DNA of 6,422 nucleotides from Oscillospiraceae bacterium (GTDB lineage: Bacteria; Bacillota; Clostridia; Oscillospirales; Oscillospiraceae). Position 1 is the stretch's first letter, and the number at the start of each line of letters is the position of its first letter. The DNA lies in contig JAEDIN010000067.1 of the NCBI GenBank assembly GCA_016292445.1, positions 1 to 6,422 of the forward strand. Reading direction: 5' to 3'. The notes beneath the pieces are model-generated. The model searched no databases. It was not told the origin of the DNA and saw nothing but the letters and a program-made list of their open reading frames with translations. The position numbers and the translations under genes are program-made. This document shows positions 1 through 5,584 of the stretch, one piece after another.

Positions 1-84
1 ACAGCCGTTATCATCAGAAAAACAAAGCCCACACATCCTAAATACCCACGCAAGTGGTCGCAGATAAAAAAGAAACCGTTATAA
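1..84 (+). CDS. rsmG: C-terminal end of a methyltransferase, probably RsmG (partial, 5' end outside window)
   Basis: Frame 1 is open from the first base to a TAA at 82-84, giving 27 residues that end in PKYPRKWSQIKKKPL. A tail of the form 'KxTPxxYPRxxxxxxKKPL' is typical of the C-terminus of RsmG (GidB), the SAM-dependent enzyme that makes N7-methylguanosine at position 527 (E. coli numbering) of 16S rRNA. The fragment carries none of the Rossmann-fold or SAM-binding motifs, which would lie upstream, so the identification rests only on this basic tail. A perfect hairpin begins 5 bases after the stop, as expected for the end of a transcription unit. It converges on the DUF1002 gene. That this is a real coding end is fairly likely; the RsmG name is a moderate-confidence guess from memory of the family. 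Confidence 0.5.
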   Translation, partial: TAVIIRKTKPTHPKYPRKWSQIKKKPL

Positions 85-88
85 TTGC

Positions 89-118
89 AAAGCCGCCTGT
101 ATTTCCACAGGCGGCTTT
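89..118. terminator. Probable bidirectional intrinsic terminator between convergent genes
   Basis: A perfect 12-bp inverted repeat (AAAGCCGCCTGT at 89-100, ACAGGCGGCTTT at 107-118) encloses a 6-base loop. The stem starts 5 bases after the stop of the plus-strand fragment and lies about 20 bases beyond the stop of the minus-strand DUF1002 gene, so it can serve both. Its A-start and T-end supply a short U-tract in either direction. Neither side has a long T-run: the plus side continues TAAAATTTG and the minus side GCAATTATA. Confidence 0.8.
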
Positions 119-138
119 AAAATTTGATTATTCTGTTA

Positions 139-1008
139 TCAGCCGAACAGGTTTTTAAAGAAGTCGATGACCTTGTTGACAAACTCGGTCACGGTGTCGG
201 CAGCCTCGGACAGGAACTTTTCGACATTGCCCTTTGTCTCGGCGATGTTCTTAATGTACTGCTGTACCTCCTCGACCTTCTGCTTAAGCTCGGAGATATC
301 GAGCTTTTCCATGGAACGGCAAAGGCTGATGAGCTGGTCGATCTGCGAATCGTTGAGTGTGACCTCGTACTTTTCGGCGATCTGCTTTATCTGCTCGCGC
401 AGCTCGTCGTCGGTCATTTTCTTGGTCTCGTCGAGAATAAGCTTCAGCTCGTTAACAATGGCGGTGGAGTCTGCGCTGCCGATCTCGTCGGCAAGCTCTG
501 CGGTTATGGTCAGCTCCTTTGTGCCGACAAGCTTTGCGTCCTCGTCGAGCTTTTTACCGGTGATGTCCTCGTAAGCCATGTAAATGCCGGTCAGAGCCGC
601 AGTGCCGGAGACCTTGTAGGGTGCGCATATCTTGACATCTGCATCGGTAATACCTGCTGTGACCATAGCGTTCATGTACATATCGGAGGTACACCATGTA
701 ATGTTATCGACCGAAACATCAAGTCCTTTTCCCTCGTCGAGAGCTTCTATATAGATGCAGGATATGGACTTTGTGCCGATAAGGCTTTCATCCACCTGAC
801 CTTCGAGGTACTTGCGTTCATCGGCATTTGTAACGGTAAGCTCCTTGACCGTGCCTCTGTCAATGCCGAAGGTCTTGTACACGGATTCGACCTCGTCCTT
901 GTCAAGATCCGCGCCTATAACCGTGCGGCTGTCGGAGATGTTATCGGCAAAGCAGAAGCTGCTGCCGAGCATCATAAGGGCGAGTATAAGTGATATGATT
1001 TTTTTCAT
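139..1008 (-). CDS. Secreted DUF1002 (YpuA-like) family protein, function unknown
   Basis: The product is a 289-residue exported protein. An in-frame ATG at 1053 exists upstream, but the start at 1008 is preferred because AAAGGA lies about 8 bases before it and the protein then opens with a clean signal peptide: MKK, a hydrophobic stretch at residues 4-18, and likely cleavage after CFA (19-21). The mature part matches the DUF1002 pattern (Bacillus YpuA-like): a segment near 102-120 with ITWCTSDMYMNAMVTAGI, then CAPYKVSGTAALTGIYMAYE at about 128-147, which includes the conserved VSGTAALTG. The C-terminal third (about 185-289) is Lys/Glu-rich and looks helical or coiled-coil, ending in an aromatic, amphipathic IDFFKNLFG. 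Cys19 is not in a convincing lipobox, so a lipoprotein is less likely than a secreted or wall-associated protein. The reaction or partner is unknown for the family. It stands alone, convergent with the fragment to the left and divergent from the symporter to the right. Confidence 0.93.
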   Translation of the reverse strand: MKKIISLILALMMLGSSFCFADNISDSRTVIGADLDKDEVESVYKTFGIDRGTVKELTVTNADERKYLEGQVDESLIGTKSISCIYIEALDEGKGLDVSVDNITWCTSDMYMNAMVTAGITDADVKICAPYKVSGTAALTGIYMAYEDITGKKLDEDAKLVGTKELTITAELADEIGSADSTAIVNELKLILDETKKMTDDELREQIKQIAEKYEVTLNDSQIDQLISLCRSMEKLDISELKQKVEEVQQYIKNIAETKGNVEKFLSEAADTVTEFVNKVIDFFKNLFG

Positions 1009-1042
1009 GATAGTTTTCCTTTCACTTGGGTATGACAATATT

Positions 1043-1069
1043 AGTATAACCAAAACAGAATTGTGTTAA
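1043..1069 (-). promoter_or_regulatory. Weak candidate promoter for the DUF1002 gene
   Basis: Read on the minus strand, TTAACA (1069-1064) and TATACT (1048-1043) resemble a -35 and -10 box about 35 bases upstream of the DUF1002 start at 1008. The -10 matches TATAAT at five of six bases, but the spacer is only 15 bases, shorter than the preferred 17, so the pairing is uncertain. Confidence 0.35.
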
Positions 1070-1131
1070 CTATTTATTAAATCGGAGAACGGTGTGCAGT
1101 AAATAATCTGTAATTTAACAAAAATATTCTA

Positions 1132-1160
1132 TTGACATAAGATAATATATATGCTAAATT
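1132..1160 (+). promoter_or_regulatory. SigA-type promoter with extended -10 driving the glycine riboswitch and symporter
   Basis: A perfect -35 box TTGACA (1132-1137) is followed after exactly 17 bases by TAAATT (1155-1160, four of six consensus bases). The -10 is preceded by TG-C (1152-1154), an extended -10 element that compensates for its weak match. Transcription should begin near 1167, just before the riboswitch. No other good promoter lies between here and the symporter. Confidence 0.82.
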
Positions 1161-1171
1161 ATCTTCATCAA

Positions 1172-1290
1172 TTCCCGTGAAACCCCAAGAATCTGACGAA
1201 ACTGGGGGCGGAGGAAGCTCTGGAGAATCCCGAAAGGGTGCCGAAGGTGTAAGGCGGAAGCCGAATCTCTCAGGCCAAAGGACAGAGAAA
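1172..1290 (+). ncRNA. Glycine riboswitch, single aptamer with an upstream ghost helix
   Basis: The core at 1217-1287 has the hallmark glycine aptamer words: GCTCTGGAGA, then GCCGAAGG (1240-1247), then AATCTCTCAGG and GGACAGAG (1280-1287). P1 pairs CTCTG (1218-1222) with CAGAG (1283-1287). P3a pairs GAGA (1223-1226) with TCTC (1266-1269). Two small hairpins lie inside: CCC-GAAA-GGG (1229-1238, a GNRA loop) and GGC-GGAA-GCC (1253-1262). Only one full aptamer is present. In the place of the first aptamer of the usual tandem stands a stub: TTCC/GGAA (1172-1175 with 1213-1216) enclosing CCCCA/TGGGG (1183-1187 with 1203-1207). This is the architecture described as a singlet with a 5' ghost aptamer. 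It senses glycine and controls the downstream glycine/alanine symporter through the terminator at 1329-1355. Confidence 0.95.
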
Positions 1291-1319
1291 GCATAAATCT
1301 TTATATGTTTTCTATTATG

Positions 1320-1355
1320 TCTCCGGAGCTGCTGAATTTTGTTCAGCAGTTTTTT
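1320..1355 (+). terminator. Riboswitch expression platform: intrinsic terminator with overlapping antiterminator strand
   Basis: CTGCTGAA (1329-1336) and TTCAGCAG (1342-1349) form a perfect 8-bp stem with a TTTTG loop, followed directly by six T (1350-1355) and, after one G, four more. It sits between the glycine aptamer and the symporter ribosome binding site, so it acts as a regulatory attenuator. Bases 1320-1333 are complementary to 1213-1226, the 5' strands of P1 and P3a, with a single mismatch (1215/1331) and two G-U pairs. That alternative helix would consume five of the eight bases of the terminator's 5' arm and would be excluded when glycine stabilises the aptamer. The predicted logic is termination with glycine and read-through without it. 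Confidence 0.88.
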
Positions 1356-1373
1356 GTTTTGGAGGAAAGAAAG

Positions 1374-2786
1374 ATGGAAGCAAAACTGTACGAAATTGTA
1401 TGCCAGATAAACACTTATCTGTCAAACTACATGCTTATATTCCTGCTTGTGGGCTGCGGACTTTGGTTCTCTATAAAGACTCGGTTCGTTCAGATTCGCT
1501 GCTTCGGCGAAGCGTGGCGCAAGGTGTTCGGAAACATCAGCCTCAAGGGCGATAAGCACAAGGGCGGCATGAGCTCGTTCCAGGCACTGACCACTGCAAT
1601 CGCAGCGCAGGTCGGTACCGGTAACATTGTCGGTGCCTGCGGCGCAATTCTCATAGGCGGACCCGGCGCAATCTTTTGGATGTGGATAATCGCCTTCTTC
1701 GGAATGGCTACCATCTATGCCGAGGCTGTTCTGGCACAGAAGACCCGTGTCGTAAACGCCGACGGCAGCATTTCCGGCGGCCCTGTATACTATATTAAGA
1801 CTGCTTTCAAGGGCAAGTTCGGCAAATTCCTCGCAGGCTTCTTTGCCGTTGCACTTATCCTCGCACTCGGCTTCATGGGCACTATGGTACAATCCAACTC
1901 CATTGCCGAGAGCTGCACAAGCGCATTTAACATCCCCGGCTGGGTAACGGGCCTTATTGTAGCCGTGTTTGCAGGCTTCATTTTCCTCGGCGGCACTCAG
2001 CGACTTGCGTCTGCAACCGAGAAGATTGTTCCCGTAATGGCGGTTCTGTACATCATCGGTGGCCTGGTGGTTATTGTTTCACGCATCCAGTACATTCCCG
2101 AAACATTCGGCATGATCTTCAAGTACGCATTTAATCCCACTGCTGTCCTCGGCGGCAGCATAGGTGCAGCCATCATGGCAGCGATTTCCCAGGGCGCAAA
2201 GCGCGGCCTGTTCTCCAATGAGGCAGGTATGGGTTCAACTCCTCATGCTCACGCACAGGCAAATGTCAAGAGTCCTCATGAGCAGGGCGTTGTTGCAATG
2301 ATGGGCGTATTTATCGACACCTTCATCGTTCTGACCATGACCGCACTTGTTGTTATCTCCACTCTCTACACCGGTGACGGTGTGCTGGCAGCGGGCGTCG
2401 CAAACGGCGTTCCCGAGGGTGTTGCAAAGACTAACATGGCACAGCTTGCATTCGGCAGCGTGTTCGGAAGCGGCTTCGGCGGTGCGTTTGTTGCCGTGTG
2501 CCTTCTGTTCTTTGCGTTCTCAACTATCATCGGCTGGAACTTCTTCGGCCGTATCAATGTCGAGTACCTGTTCGGCAAAAAGGCTGTTATTCCCTACTCG
2601 ATCATCGCAATCGTGTTCGTAGTGCTCGGCTCGCTGTTGCAGAACGACCTTGTATGGGAGCTGACCGATATGTTCAATAACATTATGGTTCTGCCCAACG
2701 TCATAGCGCTTGTTGCACTGTCCGGACTCGTCGCAAAGAGCGCGAAGCTGCAAAACGAGGAGAAGATCGGAAAGATAGAAAAGTAA
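1374..2786 (+). CDS. Sodium:alanine/glycine symporter, AGCS family
   Basis: This is a 470-residue inner-membrane protein that imports alanine and/or glycine with Na+. The open frame extends upstream to an ATG at 1305, but that ATG precedes the attenuator hairpin. The start at 1374 is chosen because GGAGG (1361-1365) lies 8 bases before it. The family signature runs through the protein: SSFQALTTAIAAQVGTGNIVG (68-87 or so) in the cation/substrate-binding core, GGPGAIFWMW (95-104), GGPVYYI (135-141), GAKRGLFSNEAGMGSTPHAHA (274-294), and FFAFSTIIGWNFFG (379-392). About ten to eleven hydrophobic segments can be counted, first at about 18-34 and last at about 434-454, followed by a short charged cytoplasmic tail. 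The length is normal for AGCS and no frameshift is seen. The glycine riboswitch upstream supports glycine as a physiological substrate. The gene stands alone as a transcription unit, closed by the terminator at 2801. Alanine versus glycine preference cannot be told from sequence. Confidence 0.96.
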   Translation: MEAKLYEIVCQINTYLSNYMLIFLLVGCGLWFSIKTRFVQIRCFGEAWRKVFGNISLKGDKHKGGMSSFQALTTAIAAQVGTGNIVGACGAILIGGPGAIFWMWIIAFFGMATIYAEAVLAQKTRVVNADGSISGGPVYYIKTAFKGKFGKFLAGFFAVALILALGFMGTMVQSNSIAESCTSAFNIPGWVTGLIVAVFAGFIFLGGTQRLASATEKIVPVMAVLYIIGGLVVIVSRIQYIPETFGMIFKYAFNPTAVLGGSIGAAIMAAISQGAKRGLFSNEAGMGSTPHAHAQANVKSPHEQGVVAMMGVFIDTFIVLTMTALVVISTLYTGDGVLAAGVANGVPEGVAKTNMAQLAFGSVFGSGFGGAFVAVCLLFFAFSTIIGWNFFGRINVEYLFGKKAVIPYSIIAIVFVVLGSLLQNDLVWELTDMFNNIMVLPNVIALVALSGLVAKSAKLQNEEKIGKIEK

Positions 2787-2800
2787 AACGATTAGCACCG

Positions 2801-2834
2801 AAAAGGCGTACGATATGTACGCCTTTTTCTTTTT
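2801..2834 (+). terminator. Strong intrinsic terminator after the symporter gene
   Basis: An 11-bp perfect stem (AAAAGGCGTAC 2801-2811 with GTACGCCTTTT 2817-2827) has a 5-base loop. It is followed by a T-rich tail: five T (2824-2828, partly within the stem), a C, then five more T (2830-2834). It starts 14 bases after the symporter stop and separates that unit from ahcY. Confidence 0.92.
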
Positions 2835-2851
2835 ATTTCCCGCTTCGACAC

Positions 2852-2880
2852 TTGCGGACTTTGAAATATGGTGGTAGAAT
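2852..2880 (+). promoter_or_regulatory. Candidate promoter for the ahcY-mgtE-permease unit
   Basis: TTGCGG (2852-2857) and TAGAAT (2875-2880) are separated by 17 bases. The -10 matches five of six consensus bases and the -35 matches its first three. It lies just after the symporter terminator and about 30 bases before the ahcY start, which fits the position expected. The resulting leader is too short for a riboswitch, so no RNA-level control of ahcY is visible. Confidence 0.5.
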
Positions 2881-2912
2881 AACTTGTTTGATAAATGAAT
2901 GGAGGTTTGAGC

Positions 2913-4148
2913 ATGAGCAGAATAAAGGATATAAGCCTTGCACCTTCGGGCGAAATGAAAATAAACTGGGTCGAGCGCAATATGCCGGTGCTTAGAGGCA
3001 TAGGCGAGGATTTCAAGAAAGAAAAGCCTTTTGCCGGTATGAAGGTGGCACTTTCCGTGCATCTTGAGGCGAAAACCGCTTATCTGTGCCGCGTTATGGA
3101 AATGGGCGGCGCCGAGATGTATGTAACAGGCTCAAACCCCCTGTCAACACAGGACGATGTAGCTGCCGCGCTTGCTGCCGGCGGCATGAATGTGTTTGCA
3201 GAGTATGGCTGCACGATGGAGCAGTATGAGGAGTGCCTCGAGGAGGTACTCAAGGTCGGACCTAATATCATAATTGACGACGGTGGCGATCTCGTTCATC
3301 TCATGCACACAAAGTATACCGAGCTTATCCCCAATGTCATCGGTGGCTGCGAGGAGACTACGACCGGTATAAACCGCCTGAGAATAATGTCGCGCAAGGG
3401 TGAACTCAAGTTCCCCATGGTAATGGTCAACGACGCAGACTGCAAGCATATGTTCGATAACCGCTACGGTACCGGCCAGTCGGTGTGGGATGGAATTTGC
3501 CGCACAACTAATCTTATCGTTGCCGGTAAATATGTTGTAATCTCCGGCTACGGCTGGTGCGGCAAGGGCGTCTCTCTGCGCGCAAAGGGCCTCGGCGCAA
3601 AGGTCATCGTCACCGAGACCGATCCCGTTCGCGCACTCGAGGCTGTCATGGACGGCTACGAGGTCATGCCCATGGCGGAAGCGGCAAAGATCGGTGATAT
3701 CTTCTGCACCGTGACCGGCGGCAGGGATATAATCACCTCCGAGCATTTCCCACTCATGAAGGACGGAGCAATCCTCTCCAACGCAGGCCATTTCAATGTC
3801 GAGGTGGACATGGAAGCACTCGAGAAGATGGCGGTTAAGAAATACGAGGCTCGCCATAACATTCAGGGCTTTGTCATGCCCGACGGCAGAACGCTGTTTA
3901 CAATTGCCGAGGGCAGACTGGTCAATCTCGCCGCCGCCGACGGACATCCGGCGGAGATAATGGACATGAGCTTTGCTATCCAGGCTCTTTCTGCAAGATT
4001 TCTGGCACTAAACAGGGGTAGGCTCGCAGCCGATGTGGTCGCCGTGCCCAAGGATATAGACGAAGCGGTTGCACGGCGCAAGCTCAAGGCAATGGGTGTA
4101 GGTATCGACACTTTAAGCCGCGCTCAGGCCGACTATCTCGGCAAATAA
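2913..4148 (+). CDS. ahcY: S-adenosylhomocysteinase (adenosylhomocysteinase, short form)
   Basis: This cytosolic NAD+-dependent enzyme reversibly splits S-adenosylhomocysteine into adenosine and homocysteine, relieving product inhibition of SAM methyltransferases. An in-frame ATG at 2895 is rejected because it precedes GGAGG (2901-2905), which is spaced 7 bases from the ATG at 2913; the product is 411 residues. Active-site motifs visible: HLEAKTA (50-56), NPLSTQDD (75-82), DDGGD (122-126), EETTTG (147-152) and VNDADCKHMFDNRYGTGQS (172-190). The last contains the catalytic-region Asn173, Lys178 and Asp182. The NAD-binding Rossmann loop is SGYGWCGKG (211-219), followed by the acidic VTETDP (233-238). 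GHF (292-294) and DGHPAEIMDMSF (343-354) complete the substrate site. The protein ends DYLGK and lacks the KPDHYRY C-terminal extension of the longer eukaryotic and proteobacterial enzymes, which fits the short archaeal/Thermotoga/Clostridia type. First gene of a likely operon with mgtE. Confidence 0.97.
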   Translation: MSRIKDISLAPSGEMKINWVERNMPVLRGIGEDFKKEKPFAGMKVALSVHLEAKTAYLCRVMEMGGAEMYVTGSNPLSTQDDVAAALAAGGMNVFAEYGCTMEQYEECLEEVLKVGPNIIIDDGGDLVHLMHTKYTELIPNVIGGCEETTTGINRLRIMSRKGELKFPMVMVNDADCKHMFDNRYGTGQSVWDGICRTTNLIVAGKYVVISGYGWCGKGVSLRAKGLGAKVIVTETDPVRALEAVMDGYEVMPMAEAAKIGDIFCTVTGGRDIITSEHFPLMKDGAILSNAGHFNVEVDMEALEKMAVKKYEARHNIQGFVMPDGRTLFTIAEGRLVNLAAADGHPAEIMDMSFAIQALSARFLALNRGRLAADVVAVPKDIDEAVARRKLKAMGVGIDTLSRAQADYLGK

Positions 4149-4183
4149 AAAAACAAGGCAAATCCCGGGAAGGAGGTTCGCCA

Positions 4184-5584
4184 ATGGATAACATTGAGAA
4201 CATGGACTTTGAGGCCATCCACGAAAAGCAGTCCGATGAGCTGATGGAGCTTTTGGATTCGCGCCGAATGAAGGAGCTTCAGGTTCGCCTTGAGGACATG
4301 AATGAGTTCGACGTTGCGGAGTTTTTGTCTGAGATAGGCGACAACAGAATGCCGATGGTGTTCCGCCTTTTGTCAAAGGAAACGGCCGCAGATGTTTTCG
4401 CAAACTTTGAAGCCCCCGAGCAGGAGCAGATAATAAACTCGATAACCGACTCTGAGCTGTCCGCCATCATCGAAGAATTGTATGTTGACGATGCCGTTGA
4501 CATGATGGAGGAGCTTCCGGCAAATGTGGTAAAGCGTGTCATGCGCACCGCGACACCGGAGACTCGAAACCTCATAAATCAGTATTTGAATTATCCCGAA
4601 AACTCCGCCGGCAGCATTATGACCGCAGAGTTTGTCGACCTTAAAAAGTATATGAATGTGCGTGAAGCGATAGCGCGCATAAGAAGGATAGGCGAGGACA
4701 AGGAGACAATCTACATTTGCTTTGTTACCTCCGCTGACCGCAAGCTTGAGGGCGTTGTGTCCGTTAAGGATCTGCTTTTGAGCGATGATGAGACCGTCAT
4801 CGAGGATATCATGGACACCAATGTGGTATTTGCCATGACCCACGATGACCAGGAGGAGGTATCGGAGAAGATATCCGACTACGACCTCATGGCGATACCG
4901 GTCGTTGATAAAGAAGGCAGACTTGTCGGTATTGTCACCGTTGACGATATCATCGATGTCCTCGAACAGGAGACCACCGAGGACTTCGAAATTATGGCGG
5001 CAATGACGCCTTCGGATAAGCCGTATTCACGCACCGGCGCATTTGATATGTGGAAAAACCGAGTGCCGTGGCTGCTTTTTCTTATGCTTTCGGCAACCTT
5101 TACTACAATGATACTCAATTCCTTTGAGGACGCTCTTGCGGTGCAGGCGGTGCTCATAGGCTTTATTCCCATTATCATGGGTACGGGCGGTAACTCCGGT
5201 GCGCAGTCGTCAACGGCGATAATCCGCAGCCTTTCGCTTGGCGATACCGAGCCTAAGGATACCCTGAAGGTCATCTGGAAGGAATGGCGCGTTGCACTTT
5301 TGTGCGGTCTGACTCTCGCGGTGGTCAATTTTGCAAAGATGCTGCTGGTTGACAATTTGCTGCTGGGAAACTCCGATGTCAACTATATGATAGCCCTGAT
5401 AGTGAGCCTTGCGATAGTTTTCACCGTCATGTTCGCTAAGGTCGTCGGCAGCTCGCTGCCTATGCTGGCGGAGAAGATAGGACTTGATCCGGCTGTCGTC
5501 GCAACACCGCTCATAACCACTATTTCCGATGCGGTATCCCTGCTTATTTATCTTGAAATTGCAAAGGTGTTCCTTAATATATGA
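4184..5584 (+). CDS. mgtE: Magnesium transporter/channel MgtE
   Basis: This is a 466-residue dimeric inner-membrane Mg2+ channel with the usual full domain order. AGGAGG (4171-4176) lies 7 bases before the ATG. Residues about 15-138 form the acidic helical MgtE N domain, and about 140-265 hold two CBS domains (GSIMTAEFVDLKK near 143-155; VEDIM-type turn near 206-210; AIPVVDKEGRLVGIVTVDDIIDVLE at 237-261), which sense cytosolic Mg2+ and gate the pore. From about 290 the membrane part follows with roughly five segments (294-312, 318-345, 368-390, 400-424, 436-463). The pore signature PIIMGTGGNSGAQSST (329-344) is intact, as is DPAVVATPLITTISDA (435-450), whose Asp449 corresponds to the conserved Mg2+-binding aspartate of the last helix. 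No M-box Mg2+ riboswitch precedes it; the gap to ahcY is 35 bases. Control of activity is thus likely at the protein level, and expression is tied to ahcY. Confidence 0.97.
   Translation: MDNIENMDFEAIHEKQSDELMELLDSRRMKELQVRLEDMNEFDVAEFLSEIGDNRMPMVFRLLSKETAADVFANFEAPEQEQIINSITDSELSAIIEELYVDDAVDMMEELPANVVKRVMRTATPETRNLINQYLNYPENSAGSIMTAEFVDLKKYMNVREAIARIRRIGEDKETIYICFVTSADRKLEGVVSVKDLLLSDDETVIEDIMDTNVVFAMTHDDQEEVSEKISDYDLMAIPVVDKEGRLVGIVTVDDIIDVLEQETTEDFEIMAAMTPSDKPYSRTGAFDMWKNRVPWLLFLMLSATFTTMILNSFEDALAVQAVLIGFIPIIMGTGGNSGAQSSTAIIRSLSLGDTEPKDTLKVIWKEWRVALLCGLTLAVVNFAKMLLVDNLLLGNSDVNYMIALIVSLAIVFTVMFAKVVGSSLPMLAEKIGLDPAVVATPLITTISDAVSLLIYLEIAKVFLNI

Noticed and set aside
124..993. Long plus-strand open frame (289 codons) opposite the DUF1002 gene
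   Set aside because: It is the antisense of a gene with a signal peptide, a ribosome binding site and a recognised family pattern. Its own product is low in complexity and matches nothing I recognise.
1009..1053. Upstream in-frame ATG at 1053 extending the DUF1002 protein by 15 residues
   Set aside because: It would place charged residues (PSERKT) before an otherwise standard signal peptide and would overlap the candidate -10 region; the ATG at 1008 has its own AAAGGA.
1305..1373. Upstream in-frame ATG that would extend the symporter by 23 residues
   Set aside because: The extension would be translated through the attenuator hairpin and lacks a ribosome binding site; the ATG at 1374 has GGAGG at ideal spacing and gives the usual N-terminus.
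2787..2912. Possible SAH or SAM riboswitch ahead of ahcY
   Set aside because: The gap is mostly the symporter terminator and a candidate promoter. The leader left after the promoter is about 25 bases, and no SAM or SAH riboswitch core sequence is present.
2520..3062. Minus-strand open frame (180 codons) spanning the symporter-ahcY gap
   Set aside because: It runs antisense through two real genes, a strong terminator and a promoter, with no family resemblance.
3144..3947. Long minus-strand open frame (267 codons) inside ahcY
   Set aside because: It lies entirely antisense to a strongly conserved S-adenosylhomocysteinase; openness follows from the codon bias of ahcY. No ribosome binding site or recognisable domain is seen.
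4163..4170. Palindrome TCCCGGGA between ahcY and mgtE
   Set aside because: It is only 8 bases, has no loop or T-run and no repeat elsewhere in the window. It is too short to call an operator or terminator.
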